From: SVEL01 sp017381055
GTDB lineage: Bacteria > Bacillota > Clostridia > Lachnospirales > Lachnospiraceae
Direction: 5' to 3'
Assembly (NCBI GenBank): GCA_036307185.1
Contig: JAXJYC010000062.1
Span: 1-56,826 of the forward strand
Length of the DNA stretch: 56,826 bases
Shown here: piece by piece, positions 34,857-44,700 of the stretch
Layout: the number at the start of each line of letters is the position of its first letter
How positions within the stretch are numbered: position 1 is the stretch's first letter
The notes under the pieces: generated by a model
The model's input: the letters and a program-made list of their open reading frames with translations, nothing else
What the model was told of the DNA's origin: nothing
Database searches by the model: none
Made by a program: the position numbers and the translations under genes

Positions 34857-35410
34857 GTATCATCACCCATCTCTCTTAATGTATCATCAATAAGCTTGCT
34901 TTGCTCTGCTTCACTTATAGAAGCTGATACCATCTTGCTAGCCATGAGAGTTGCAACCTTGATAATTTCTTTCTTTACATCATCTGATGCCTTTTCTTTC
35001 TCAAGTCTGGCTTCTTTTCTTGCCTGCTCGATAATAGCTGCTGCCTCAAGCTTCGCATCACTTATAATCTTTTCTTCGCTCTTAATAGCCTTCTTACGAG
35101 CCTCTGCTAAAATCGCTTCTGATGCCTTATCCGCATCCTTAAGCTTTGCATCGTACTCATCCTTTAAAGCCTTTGCCTCCTCATTTGCAGCTGCAGTCTC
35201 TTCTCTAGTAGCTGTAATCATCTCCTGACGCTTCTTTAACATATTGCGTGCTGGATTGAAAAGAATATACGAAAGAAGTATAAATAATAAGAATATATTT
35301 ACTGCTAAGATAGCTGCGTCAAAAAGTAACTGCGCATCTAATCTGAAAATAAATCCTGTTTCTTCTTTTGCTGCTGCATTTAGGATAAAGCCTGTTAATA
35401 ATGTTTCCAA
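34844..35410 (-). CDS. atpF: ATP synthase F0 subunit b
   Basis: 188 residues: one membrane helix (about 30-50) followed by a long Ala/Lys/Glu-rich coiled coil to about 165, the peripheral stalk. The N-terminal extension before the helix (about 28 residues) is a little longer than in many homologues. It is placed between atpE and atpH as in the classic operon. Confidence 0.95.
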   Translation of the reverse strand: METLLTGFILNAAAKEETGFIFRLDAQLLFDAAILAVNIFLLFILLSYILFNPARNMLKKRQEMITATREETAAANEEAKALKDEYDAKLKDADKASEAILAEARKKAIKSEEKIISDAKLEAAAIIEQARKEARLEKEKASDDVKKEIIKVATLMASKMVSASISEAEQSKLIDDTLREMGDDTWLN

Positions 35411-35447
35411 ATTCTAGCCCTCCTTTCAGGTTTCTTTGTAAGAAATC

Positions 35448-35696
35448 TTAGTTGAATGGCTTAACAAACATAAGAATAATCGCTACGGCAAATCCGTAAA
35501 GACCAGTTGTCTCTGCTACCGCCTGTCCTAAAAGCATTGTAGAAGTAATATCTGACTTTGCTCCAGGATTTCTTCCTACTGCACTTGCTGCATGACCTGC
35601 TGCGATACCCTGACCAATACCAGGTCCTAAACCTGCGATCATTGCTAAACCTGCACCTACTGCTGACATTCCGTAAATAAAATCTTGTCCACTCAT
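35448..35696 (-). CDS. atpE: ATP synthase F0 subunit c, sodium-type
   Basis: 82 residues forming the two-helix hairpin of the rotor ring. The ion-binding carboxylate is Glu62 in GQAVAETTGLYG. With a constant offset of 3 from the Ilyobacter tartaricus numbering, all the Na+ ligand positions match: Gln29 (Q32), Val60 (V63), Glu62 (E65), Thr63 (S66), Thr64 (T67) and Tyr67 (Y70). This predicts a Na+-translocating enzyme. GAGG precedes the start. Another frame open over the same stretch is a shadow. Confidence 0.97.
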   Translation of the reverse strand: MSGQDFIYGMSAVGAGLAMIAGLGPGIGQGIAAGHAASAVGRNPGAKSDITSTMLLGQAVAETTGLYGFAVAIILMFVKPFN

Positions 35697-35739
35697 ATTT
35701 TTCCTCCTTATGCACTACAAATTGTGCTACTTAAATTTT

Positions 35740-36468
35740 TTAATCTGTACTAATCTTATCTGATATATATACCATGCTCAACATACTAAATACATACGCC
35801 TGTATGCATCCTGAGAAGAGATCAAAGTATACATGCAACACCGATGGAAGACCTGTTGTAATCGGTGGTGGCAAAAGTCCATAAATAAGTCCCATCATAA
35901 CCGTTCCTGACATTACGTTACCGAATAAACGAAGTGATAAAGAAAGCGGAACCGCAAACTCACCAATTATGTTAATCGGACTAAGAAGTATTGGCTTAAA
36001 CATAGAAGTCACATGACCTGCTCTATTAGCCTTAATACCGTTATAGTGAATAATACAGAAGGTTATTACACCTAAGGCAAAGGTAATACCATAATCTGCC
36101 GTAGGCGGTCTTAAACCAAATAGTCCCGAAACGTTACATAATAATACAAACATAAATATCGTAGATATCCAGTTTCTAAATCTTCTAGCATTTATTCCCA
36201 TGGTACCCTTGACCATATTATCAAGCATATCCACAGCTAGCTCAAAGACATTAACCAACATTCCTGGTGTGTCCTCTGGTTTAGACTTAGCGATTTGTCT
36301 ATTGACTATTATTGCCAATATAACCAACACAAGCGATACAATAAGTAATCCCACATGCGTCGTTGTCAGATAAAGTGTTTGTCCAAATAGTTCTAGCTTA
36401 TGCAAATACTTTATCGAAAAGTCCGCTCCACTATCTAAAAGACCTAATCTGACTAAATCAGTTTGCAC
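35740..36468 (-). CDS. atpB: ATP synthase F0 subunit a
   Basis: 242 residues with five to six membrane helices; forms the ion half-channels. The essential stator arginine is in LSLSLRLFGNVMSG, and the C-terminal FDLFSGCIQAYVFSMLSMVYIS is typical. It lies after the two small accessory membrane genes. Confidence 0.96.
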   Translation of the reverse strand: MQTDLVRLGLLDSGADFSIKYLHKLELFGQTLYLTTTHVGLLIVSLVLVILAIIVNRQIAKSKPEDTPGMLVNVFELAVDMLDNMVKGTMGINARRFRNWISTIFMFVLLCNVSGLFGLRPPTADYGITFALGVITFCIIHYNGIKANRAGHVTSMFKPILLSPINIIGEFAVPLSLSLRLFGNVMSGTVMMGLIYGLLPPPITTGLPSVLHVYFDLFSGCIQAYVFSMLSMVYISDKISTD

Positions 36469-36484
36469 ATAATCACCGTCCTTT

Positions 36485-36916
36485 TTATTTTATTTTCTTT
36501 TTAATATATTTATCAGCAATCGGCTGAATATAAGCCGATAACTTTAAACCAAATAAACCAATAAGCATAGAAATAACATTTCCAACATGTGTTACTAAAA
36601 GCAAAACTATCACTGCTATAACTATTGCCGCTCTAATCAAAGCTCCAATAACGCCTTCCTTAACGGCTCCGTTATCTCCTATTGATAACATGTTTTCCAC
36701 TGTTCTAGCCATCAGCATAACTAGAATTATGCTCATTAAAATACCTATCAAGAAACCTATAATGATATAAATGTATTTATCACCAAAGATCCTCTCTGCT
36801 ACTCCAAATACGAAATGCAAGCCCGATATAATAACTATGCCAATCAAACCATAAATAAGCTCAAGCACTATCAGACTCACCATAGTAGGATTAATCTTCC
36901 TGTTTCTTATTCGCAT
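36485..36916 (-). CDS. atpI: ATP synthase subunit I-like membrane protein
   Basis: 143 residues with four hydrophobic helices, located where atpI stands in Firmicute atp operons (between atpZ and atpB). AtpI-type proteins assist c-ring assembly or Mg2+ uptake. Sequence conservation in this family is poor, so the call rests on position and topology. The first ATG overlaps atpZ by 26 nt; an ATG 33 nt later, just past the atpZ stop and behind AGGAAG, is an alternative start (36883). Confidence 0.75.
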   Translation of the reverse strand: MRIRNRKINPTMVSLIVLELIYGLIGIVIISGLHFVFGVAERIFGDKYIYIIIGFLIGILMSIILVMLMARTVENMLSIGDNGAVKEGVIGALIRAAIVIAVIVLLLVTHVGNVISMLIGLFGLKLSAYIQPIADKYIKKKIK

Positions 36917-37190
36917 CTAATCTTCTTTCCCTTTTAAGCTTCTCAGCCTTTTCCCTTTCTTTGACATTTTGATCTAAAACGCCTTTTACAAGAATATATG
37001 CGTTACGCATACCTGCCCCGATACCTAAAAAAAGAAGCCAAACGAGCGTGGAGGTTCCAAAACGATTATCAATAAACATGCCTATTATTATGCACATAAA
37101 TATCGGAACCATAACCGTCATACCCAAATGGCTTATTAGCATAAAGCTTCTAACAACTTCTCTCCTATGGCTCATAATATTTTGATTCAT
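36891..37190 (-). CDS. AtpZ/AtpI-family protein
   Basis: 99 residues with two membrane helices and a Lys/Arg/Glu-rich cytoplasmic tail. The motif pattern (GMTVMVPIFMCIIIGMFIDNRFGTS, then LGIGAGMRNAYILV) fits the AtpZ family of small F0 accessory proteins, thought to help c-ring assembly or ion homeostasis. First gene of the operon, directly after the promoter at 37230-37258. AAAGG abuts the first ATG, so the next ATG (MSHRRE) is possible. Confidence 0.8.
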   Translation of the reverse strand: MNQNIMSHRREVVRSFMLISHLGMTVMVPIFMCIIIGMFIDNRFGTSTLVWLLFLGIGAGMRNAYILVKGVLDQNVKEREKAEKLKRERRLDANKKQED

Positions 37191-37229
37191 CCTTTCCCGT
37201 CCCTACTCTATCGGACAGATATCTCTATT

Positions 37230-37258
37230 ATTATACCACTAGTTTTCTGAATTGTCTA
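37230..37258 (-). promoter_or_regulatory. Sigma-A promoter of the atp operon
   Basis: On the minus strand TAGACA (37253-37258) and TATAAT (37230-37235) are 17 bp apart, about 40 bp before the first atp gene and downstream of the comEB stop. Confidence 0.65.
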
Positions 37259-37268
37259 TACAATACAC

Positions 37269-37754
37269 CTATACATTTAATTCTATTTTTCTTCCAGATG
37301 GTTGGTAATAAGTATACTTCACCCCTGCAGCCTCAAGCATTCTCTTAGATGCTATAACACTGTCTGTCTCCGCATATTTATCACAAGCATATACTATCTC
37401 TTTTATTCCACACTGAATGATTGCCTTGGCACACTCGTTACAAGGAAATAAAGTTACATATATTTTACAATTTTCTAAGCTTCCACCTCTGTAATTTAAA
37501 ATAGCATTTAATTCACTATGTGTAGAATAAAAATATTTATTATCAAGAGGTGCACCCTCTCTATTCCATGGAAAATCATCATCTGAACATCCTATTGGAA
37601 ATCCATTATATCCCATTGAGAGAATTTTGTTGGTTGGACTTACAATACATGCTCCTACCTGTGTTCCCGGATCTTTTGAGCGCATAGCAGACAATGCTGC
37701 TACTCCCATAAAATACTCGTCCCAGCTTATATAATCTTCTCTCTTGTTAGTCAT
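37269..37754 (-). CDS. comEB: dCMP deaminase-family protein (ComEB-like)
   Basis: Zinc-dependent deaminase, probably dCMP to dUMP for thymidylate supply. 161 residues with the catalytic THSELNAI (His, Glu) and the zinc pair PCNECAKAI (PCxxC). The N-terminal SWDEYFMGVAALSAMRSKDPGTQVGACIV is typical. AGGAGG precedes the ATG. It is 9 bp downstream of rpiB in the same operon. Confidence 0.93.
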   Translation of the reverse strand: MTNKREDYISWDEYFMGVAALSAMRSKDPGTQVGACIVSPTNKILSMGYNGFPIGCSDDDFPWNREGAPLDNKYFYSTHSELNAILNYRGGSLENCKIYVTLFPCNECAKAIIQCGIKEIVYACDKYAETDSVIASKRMLEAAGVKYTYYQPSGRKIELNV

Positions 37755-37763
37755 ATATGCCTC

Positions 37764-38192
37764 CTACTTCTCGATCATATTGATACGGCGAATATGACGC
37801 TCCTCATTTGAAAATGGTGTGTCTAAGAATGTGTCTACCATCTTAATAGCAAGACCTGGTCCTACAACTCTTCCACCCATTGCAAGAATATTTGCATCAT
37901 TATGAAGTCTTGTAGCCTCAGCCATAAAACAATCTGTACAAAGCGCTGCACGAATTCCTTCGTATCTATTTGCAACTATAGAAATACCAATACCTGTTCC
38001 ACAGATAAGAATACCCTTTTCACATTCTCCTGAAAGAATAGCCTCTGCTACTTTCTTTGCATATACTGGGTAATCTACTGACTGCTCATCGTAGCTACCA
38101 TAATCCTTAAACTCTAATCCTCTCTCCTTAAGGTGAGCCATAATCTCCTGCTTTAATGCAAATCCTCCCTGGTCACATCCTAATGCTATCAT
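37764..38192 (-). CDS. rpiB: Ribose-5-phosphate isomerase B
   Basis: Interconverts ribose 5-phosphate and ribulose 5-phosphate in the pentose phosphate pathway. 142 residues of the RpiB/LacA fold: GCDQGGFALKQ, DYPVYAKKVA, the catalytic ICGTGIGISIVANR with its Cys, and the substrate His/Arg segment HNDANILAMGGRVVG. AAGGAGG precedes the start. It sits between the tsaC/sua5 gene and comEB. Confidence 0.95.
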   Translation of the reverse strand: MIALGCDQGGFALKQEIMAHLKERGLEFKDYGSYDEQSVDYPVYAKKVAEAILSGECEKGILICGTGIGISIVANRYEGIRAALCTDCFMAEATRLHNDANILAMGGRVVGPGLAIKMVDTFLDTPFSNEERHIRRINMIEK

Positions 38193-38233
38193 TTTAATTT
38201 CCTCCTTAGAACTTTTATTATATTTATATATTT

Positions 38234-39298
38234 TTATACATTAACAATTCTATAGCCTGCAGCTTTTATAAGTCTATTCATAATAGCTTGGCCCAAATCA
38301 TCATCATAGAAAGTCTCACTATATATAACATCAACATCCATAGTATCAAAATCTCTCAATATACCATAAAGACCTCTTGCTATAGATGCTTCATCCTTCC
38401 TAGTTCCAATTGAAACAACCTTACCGAAATTATATCGATCCTTTGTCTCCTCTGTTGCAATTATTCCAACCGATTTTCCACTGTCACTAGCTTCCTTACT
38501 TAATCTATTGATTTCCTCTACTACATTTTCTATATTTCCATCAAACATAGTGAGCTCTGCTTTTGGAGCATAATGTCTATACTTCATACCCGGTGCCTTA
38601 GGCTTATAATCTCCACCAATCTCCTCAACAGTTTTAGCAGTTACCACCTTATCAACAAGCACTGGTCCTACAAGTTCCTCTACCATTCCTTTAGTAATAT
38701 AACCTGGGCGTAAAATCATAGGAACATCTCCAGTTACATCAATAATTGTTGACTCTATTCCTATACCAACTTCACCACCATCTACTATCATATCCACCTT
38801 GCCATCCATATCCTCTATAACATGACTAGCTTTAGTAGGGCTTGGTCTTCCTGAAGTGTTAGCACTAGGCGCAGCAATAGGCACTCCCGATGAACTAATT
38901 ATATCTAATGCCACCTTATGGGATGGAAATCTAACCGCAACTGTATCAAGCCCACCTGTTGTCCCATATGGAACCTCTTTTCTTTTCCTAAATACAAGTG
39001 TCATCGGTCCTGGCCAAAACTTATCCATAAGAACTTTAGCCGCCTCCGGCACGTCACTTACAATCCCATCTAACATCTTAATATCCGAAATATGAAGTAT
39101 TAATGGATTATCAGATGGTCTGCCTTTTGCTGCGTAAATCTTTGACGCAGCTTCCTCATCCATTCCATTAGCACCTAAGCCATATACAGTCTCTGTAGGA
39201 AACGCCACAAGGCCGCCGCGTTTTATTATCGCGCCAGCCTCATTAATTACATCAGTATTTATATTTTCTGCATCTGCCTTTTTTATGATCGTATTCAT
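38234..39298 (-). CDS. tsaC: L-threonylcarbamoyladenylate synthase (Sua5/TsaC family)
   Basis: Makes threonylcarbamoyl-AMP for t6A37 modification of ANN-decoding tRNAs. 354 residues, the two-domain Sua5 form. The YrdC domain (GGLVAFPTETVYGLGANGMD, KGRPSDNPLILHI, PSANTSGRPSPT) is followed by the linker PGMKYRHYAPKAE and the C-terminal Sua5 domain. AGGTG lies 5 nt before the ATG. It heads an operon with rpiB and comEB; the same group stands next to atp in Bacillus. Confidence 0.95.
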   Translation of the reverse strand: MNTIIKKADAENINTDVINEAGAIIKRGGLVAFPTETVYGLGANGMDEEAASKIYAAKGRPSDNPLILHISDIKMLDGIVSDVPEAAKVLMDKFWPGPMTLVFRKRKEVPYGTTGGLDTVAVRFPSHKVALDIISSSGVPIAAPSANTSGRPSPTKASHVIEDMDGKVDMIVDGGEVGIGIESTIIDVTGDVPMILRPGYITKGMVEELVGPVLVDKVVTAKTVEEIGGDYKPKAPGMKYRHYAPKAELTMFDGNIENVVEEINRLSKEASDSGKSVGIIATEETKDRYNFGKVVSIGTRKDEASIARGLYGILRDFDTMDVDVIYSETFYDDDLGQAIMNRLIKAAGYRIVNV

Positions 39299-39319
39299 AA
39301 TACACCTATTTAACTATTA

Positions 39320-41605
39320 TTAAATAAAATTCTTCTCTGTAAGTGTCTTAAGACCTTCCTTTGATTTTCCAAAAAGCTTTCCAAAGAACTTCTTCACTGA
39401 AAACTTCTCTGCATTGACTATAGCCTCTTCAATAAGTTCTTCAACATGGCTCTTTTCAATAACCTTTGTAACCGCCTTAAGCTGATCAATCTTTGCACTT
39501 AACGCAAGAGTTCCCATTGCATCTATTGTATAACCTCTCTCTTTAGCATAACTTTCAGCAATAGTTGCCCAATCTCTTATTTCATTAAGCTTAATATCAA
39601 TTACATTTGTAAAATCAGCGTACTCTTCCGGTAATTCTTCAAGAAATGCCTCTGCCAAATTCTTTTCGTCTTCAAAGATTACTACTCTTGGCTTGCCTTC
39701 TTCTCTAAGCTTCTCAACAAACTCTATGAATACTTCAATATCCATATCTGAAACTCGTTCAATCAAGACATCACTGCCATCCAAAGTCTCTATGAGTGCT
39801 TCTATAGATTTATCATTAAGACTAATTGCCTTAATCTTCGCAATCTTCTGACCACTTCTCTGTATAATTCTATTGATTACCTTAATTACCTCAATAGCAA
39901 GTGTTGTCTTTCCACTTCTTACCTCACCCTTTACAAAGATAAACTTTACAGGGTCAACATCCGTTTTAAGAGCAGTCTGTAACACCTTAAGAATCTGCTT
40001 ATCCAATCCCTTTATACCAGTAAACTTTGAAATAAATCTCTTAAGTTCTCTCTTAGCAATATCTGCCTGCTTTACAGGAGCTGGAGCCGAAGCTTCCTCC
40101 TCTTGGTCATCTTCTTGTGGTTCTTCTTCTAACTCTTCTTCTGATTCATCTTCCGTATCATCTTCTAAATCTTCTTCGTCATCTTCAGTTTCTTCAATTA
40201 TCTCTTCATCTAATGTTTCTTCAAAAGGCTCCTCATCCTCTAAGTCTTCCTTAAGATTAAACATGCTTAGATTATTCTCCTCTTCTTTGACTTCTTCAAT
40301 TTCATCAAGAATCTCTTCCTCGATTTCCTCCTGGATATCCTCAGCAATTATCTGGCTAAGAGTTTCCATTTCATCGATTTCTTCTGTTTCAGGAATTTCT
40401 TCTTCAAAAATTTCTTCAACGTCTTCCTCCGAAACTTCCTCTATAGGTGTTTCCTCTATAGGTGTTTCCTCTATAGAAGTTTCTTCTATCAGTGTTTCTT
40501 CTATCACTTGCTCGTCCTCACTTTTTGTCTGAATCTCACCAGATTCAAACATAGCAAGAACCTCTTCTAAGCTCATCTGACCTTCTATCTGATCATCTAC
40601 CTGCTCTTCATCAACAGTTGTCTTAGGTGCAACCGGCTTAAATATCTCCACTGTATTATCAAATAATGTGCTTACACTCTTAGCCAATTCCTTCTGAATG
40701 TTAATAGTGTCATACTGATTGCTCTTTGAAAAATCCTTTACCTGGATAGAATTGACATCTATATCCATCTCATGCACCTGATCAAGAATCTCCTCAGCCT
40801 GGTCCTCTTGCTCTACTACAGGCTCTGATTCACTAGATACTTCCACCTCATCAGAAGATACTTCTTCTACCACTTCCGCAGCTTCTGATGACACCTCCGA
40901 TACTTCCTCTACCTTTTCAGTCTCCTGAGGCTGCTCTGTAGAAACTCCATCCACAAGATTTTGAACAGCTTCTGCTACCATTCTATCCTTCTTACTCTTC
41001 TGAGCTTCGTACTTTATTCTCTGATTCTCAGATAATGGCACATATAACTGCTTTAACTCCAATGCCTTCTCTACATATTTTCCATCAGCGAACCACAAGA
41101 TAATAGTATCGCAAAGCTCTACACACTTCTCTGCCAAATGAGCCTTATGATATAACTTTGCTAATTCAAAGGCCCATCTATCATCCATATCCTCACCTAT
41201 AAAGGTTTCTAAAATACTTATCTGTGTTTCAAGAGATTCTCCCTTACCCTTTGCCATTTCATATTGCAATATATATTTTCCTGCATCATAAGGAGAATTA
41301 TGCGTAAATTCATCATAAAACTCCTCTGCTTCATTAAAATCGCCTCTCTTAACAGACAATCTACATAAACGATATGCTAACTGTCTTCCTAAGCCAGTCT
41401 TTTCATAAGCAAGTAAAAGAACTTCTCTCGCCTCATCATACTTACCAGAAACCTCATATACATCTGCAGCAATAATAAGCAAAGGATTCTCCTTTACCTT
41501 TTTCCACTCAATGCTATCTGCAATCTTAACTGCAGTAGCGAAGTCCTTCTTCTTCATTAATTTTTTTATCTGTTCAATTTTAATATCGAATTCGTATCTA
41601 TCCAT
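39320..41605 (-). CDS. TPR protein with long acidic linker and C-terminal P-loop (AAA-like) domain
   Basis: 761 residues, no membrane helix. Residues about 1-200 are TPR-like helical pairs (DFATAVKIADSIEW ... GKYDEAREVLLLAYEKTG ... GDFNEAEEFYDEF). Residues about 220-535 are a very acidic, repeat-rich linker with five-residue repeats. The C-terminal about 225 residues hold a nucleotide-binding domain: Walker A GEVRSGKTT (560-568), Walker B-like RVVIFEDE (about 640-647), and an AAA+-like small domain (WATIAESYAKERGYTIDAMG). It lies directly downstream of the SMC-like gene but has its own likely promoter. It may be a partner of the condensin-like cassette; this is inference from position only. 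Confidence 0.75.
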   Translation of the reverse strand: MDRYEFDIKIEQIKKLMKKKDFATAVKIADSIEWKKVKENPLLIIAADVYEVSGKYDEAREVLLLAYEKTGLGRQLAYRLCRLSVKRGDFNEAEEFYDEFTHNSPYDAGKYILQYEMAKGKGESLETQISILETFIGEDMDDRWAFELAKLYHKAHLAEKCVELCDTIILWFADGKYVEKALELKQLYVPLSENQRIKYEAQKSKKDRMVAEAVQNLVDGVSTEQPQETEKVEEVSEVSSEAAEVVEEVSSDEVEVSSESEPVVEQEDQAEEILDQVHEMDIDVNSIQVKDFSKSNQYDTINIQKELAKSVSTLFDNTVEIFKPVAPKTTVDEEQVDDQIEGQMSLEEVLAMFESGEIQTKSEDEQVIEETLIEETSIEETPIEETPIEEVSEEDVEEIFEEEIPETEEIDEMETLSQIIAEDIQEEIEEEILDEIEEVKEEENNLSMFNLKEDLEDEEPFEETLDEEIIEETEDDEEDLEDDTEDESEEELEEEPQEDDQEEEASAPAPVKQADIAKRELKRFISKFTGIKGLDKQILKVLQTALKTDVDPVKFIFVKGEVRSGKTTLAIEVIKVINRIIQRSGQKIAKIKAISLNDKSIEALIETLDGSDVLIERVSDMDIEVFIEFVEKLREEGKPRVVIFEDEKNLAEAFLEELPEEYADFTNVIDIKLNEIRDWATIAESYAKERGYTIDAMGTLALSAKIDQLKAVTKVIEKSHVEELIEEAIVNAEKFSVKKFFGKLFGKSKEGLKTLTEKNFI
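40441..40500. repeat. 15-bp tandem repeat inside TPR/P-loop gene
   Basis: Four copies of a 15-bp unit of the form CTATAGGTGTTTCCT, the first two identical and the last two diverged. They encode EETPI-type pentapeptides in the acidic linker. Copy number could vary by slippage without shifting the frame. Confidence 0.85.
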
Positions 41606-41706
41606 GGGTGAAACCTCTCGTTAAATTGAATTTGAATCCTTTTAAGATTCTTAACCACTATTCCCTAGTTCCACAGCCTCAAAGAGGCTATGAACACACT
41701 ATATTT

Positions 41707-41735
41707 ACTATAACACAGCAATACCTATTTGTCAC
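41707..41735 (-). promoter_or_regulatory. Possible promoter of the TPR/P-loop gene
   Basis: On the minus strand GTGACA (41730-41735, overlapping the SMC-like stop codon) and TATAGT (41707-41712) are 17 bp apart. A small hairpin (AGCCTC/GAGGCT, 41715-41729 region excluded; stem 41675-41680 with 41684-41689) lies in the leader. Confidence 0.45.
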
Positions 41736-44700
41736 TAGAACAATGTAGCCTGTTCAAACTCCAACTTAGAGTAATCCATCTGCTCATTATCCACATGACT
41801 ACTGTAATCAACAACTACCGTCTGCTGTCTACCATCTACAAACTTCTGGCCTAATATATAATTCACATCAAACCTTCCAGTAATAGCTGGTGTAACACCT
41901 CTAGCTGGCACCACAAGCTGAACATTATTTGTTTTAAGAAGCTTAAATATAGGCTCCCAAATATAAATATCCTTAGCCGCACCAAAAGGATTATCTATAA
42001 AGATTACCTTTCTAAGACTAGCTTCTTTATCCTTTGAATTTATTGATGCAATATAATTGATTATAGCAATAAGGAACTGAATATATATACCCTGAGACTG
42101 TCCTGTACTTCCTACCGCCTCCTCATACTTAAGATATCTACTCTGTTCTTTTATACGTTCTCTCTTATATAAGTTAAGCTTAATAGCATTCATATCTGTA
42201 ACAATAACAGAGAAAAGTTTTTTCCAAGACAAGCGACTCTTTATATACTTAATTCTCTCGCTATCAGTCTTCATCTCATCAGCAGTCTGAGTTGTCTCAT
42301 CAATGTACTGTGACATCTTAAACTTGTACTGATCTTCCTTAATGTATGGAACTGTAAGATTAATAATAGATATTACATCATCATCCATTGTTATCTTGGA
42401 CTGCTTTGGAAGTCTATCTAACTCATTCTTGATATTTACACAAGTCTGAATACACTGATTTTCAAAATTGTCTTTAATCTTTTCCATATCATCTATGCTC
42501 TTGCCTACTCGTTCCTTTTCAAGCTCTAGACACTTGCATATATCCTTTAATGAATCCATAAGTTCATCTGTCTGACTAACATTTGCAGGCATAATTGCAC
42601 TATGCTTTATCTCATCAGCTAAGCTTTCAGATCCAAGTTTTCTTAAAGTATCCGCTAACAAGCCTCTCTCATATTCAAACTCTGACTTTTTATCAGCTAT
42701 ATCCTTCGTATACTTATCAAACTTCTCAAGTACTTTTCCTGTAATCTCCTCAAATTCTTCTTCTGAGAATACTGTATCATCCGCTGGTATCTGAGCAGAT
42801 GCTACTATGCCAGCCTTGTCCATAATCTTAGCAATATCCTTTTCTAATACTGCGTACTTGCCTTCATTTTTCTGTAATCTAGAAAGATATTCCTTAACTT
42901 TTTGGAGTTCATTTTCTATTCCGTTTGCCAATGCCTTCTTCTCTTCTATAAAGCTATCATAATCACCGTTTTCAATTTCAACTGCCTCATAGCCTCCGAA
43001 CTTCTCTTCCATGGCAAGCTTACCGTGAGCAATAGCTCCCTCTAATCTATCCTTAGAGCTTTTTAACTTGGAAATGTTCATTACATAGGCATCAACCTTA
43101 GTCTTAATCTGCTTTATTCTGTCCTTTAGAGCATTTAACTCTTCTTTCGAGATTTCTCTCTTAGCCATTTCCTCGTACTTTTCTTTTACATCATCCACAA
43201 ATAAACCTTTGTAATCAATTGCCTGCAAAGATTTCTCCATAGCTATATCGTAGTTTTCCATAAGCTTTTGCTTATCTGCAAGATCAGAATTATCTCTTTC
43301 CATTGCACCAATAAGTCCATTTAATCTAGCCTCTAATTCATCATCCGACATAGGACTTACATTATAATTACCTTCTTTATAATATTTTCTATAGTTAGCA
43401 AGCTTCTTTAAGTTATCTTCTATCTGAACTTTCAATGCAACAATCTGCTTTTCTCTCTCAGCCGTCTGATTTAACTGAGCCTCATATCTTGCTTCCATAT
43501 CTGCCTTTTCTTTTGTAAGCTTCTTTAATCTAATAGACGCTTCATTTCCTCTTCCAGCCAATTCATCAGCCTGCTTCATAAGAGCCCATAATTCATTCAA
43601 CGACTCTTTTTCCAACTCTAACTGAGAAGCATTTCCACATAAAAGCTTTTTTGCTTCCTTTAATTCCACAATTCGGCCTTCTGTTTCCACCATTTCCTTT
43701 TGCTTTTCCTCTAAATCAGCTTCTATCTGTCTCAGATTAAATCGAAGTTTCTCAAACTGCTCTGTTACATTTTCAATCTGAGCCAAATATACCGCCTCGT
43801 ACTCCTTAGCAAAATCATAATCCTGCTGTAAAAGCTCTACCTTCTTAGATATACGCTCTAATCTAAAGGAAATATTATCAATATCTGCACTTGTATTTTC
43901 AAGTTCCTTCTCGATTAACTTTTCATCAATAAATAAATCCCCATCGCCCATTACAAACATCATGGCTCTATTATCCATAACTGCATTGCTACCATTAATA
44001 GCTTCCATAGATATAATAGGTACTGCCTGGTCTCTTAAATCAAGCTCCTTTAATCTGCCATCTGATATAACTGTATGATAATCCTTTTTTACAATAATGC
44101 TATATGGCAATACTGGAATCTCCTCAAGGATACGTTTTCTTTCCTCGATAGCTAATTCCTTTAAATATTCGGCGCCATAAACAACCAAGCCACCATAATA
44201 TCTTTCCATATATTCCATAACTATGGATGCGGCTTCAGACATACCAACAGGACAGCCTGTTTTAAGCTGCTCTAAGTACTTCTTCTTTCTTGAAAGCATT
44301 GCACTTAAAGACTCCTCCTCTAAAACAGCCTCTCTACTTCTTATTATAATATCTTCAGCTAACTCTTCTTCCTTACTTATTCCATATATCTCAAGAAGCT
44401 TTTTTTCCTTCGCTTCAAGATTAGAAAGATTTGTTTTTGCATCTATATTTTCACTTAACTGGTTAGAAACTTCGCTCTTTTGTCCGCTAAGATTTTGAAG
44501 TTCATAAGAAATTCTATTTAAGCTTTCATTTTCTTTAGCTATATCATCCTCATTCTTTTTAATGAGAGCCTCTGCTTCTTCAAGCTTTAATTTATTCTTA
44601 ACTAACTCTCCCTTAATATCTGCAACCATATATAAGCCAAGTTCATTTTTCATAGCACTTATCTTACTATTTAACTCAGCTTCTTTATCCTTAGCATCTG

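Noticed and set aside
35461..35715. Overlapping 84-codon frame over atpE
   Set aside because: It is out of frame with the clear c subunit; its sequence is Arg/Cys/Ser-rich and nonsensical.
40441..40500. Tandem repeat considered as a CRISPR-like array
   Set aside because: Units are contiguous 15-mers without spacers and encode in-frame pentapeptides.
39873..40532. Long Ser-rich plus-strand frame
   Set aside because: Antisense shadow of the Glu/Asp-rich linker of the TPR/P-loop gene.
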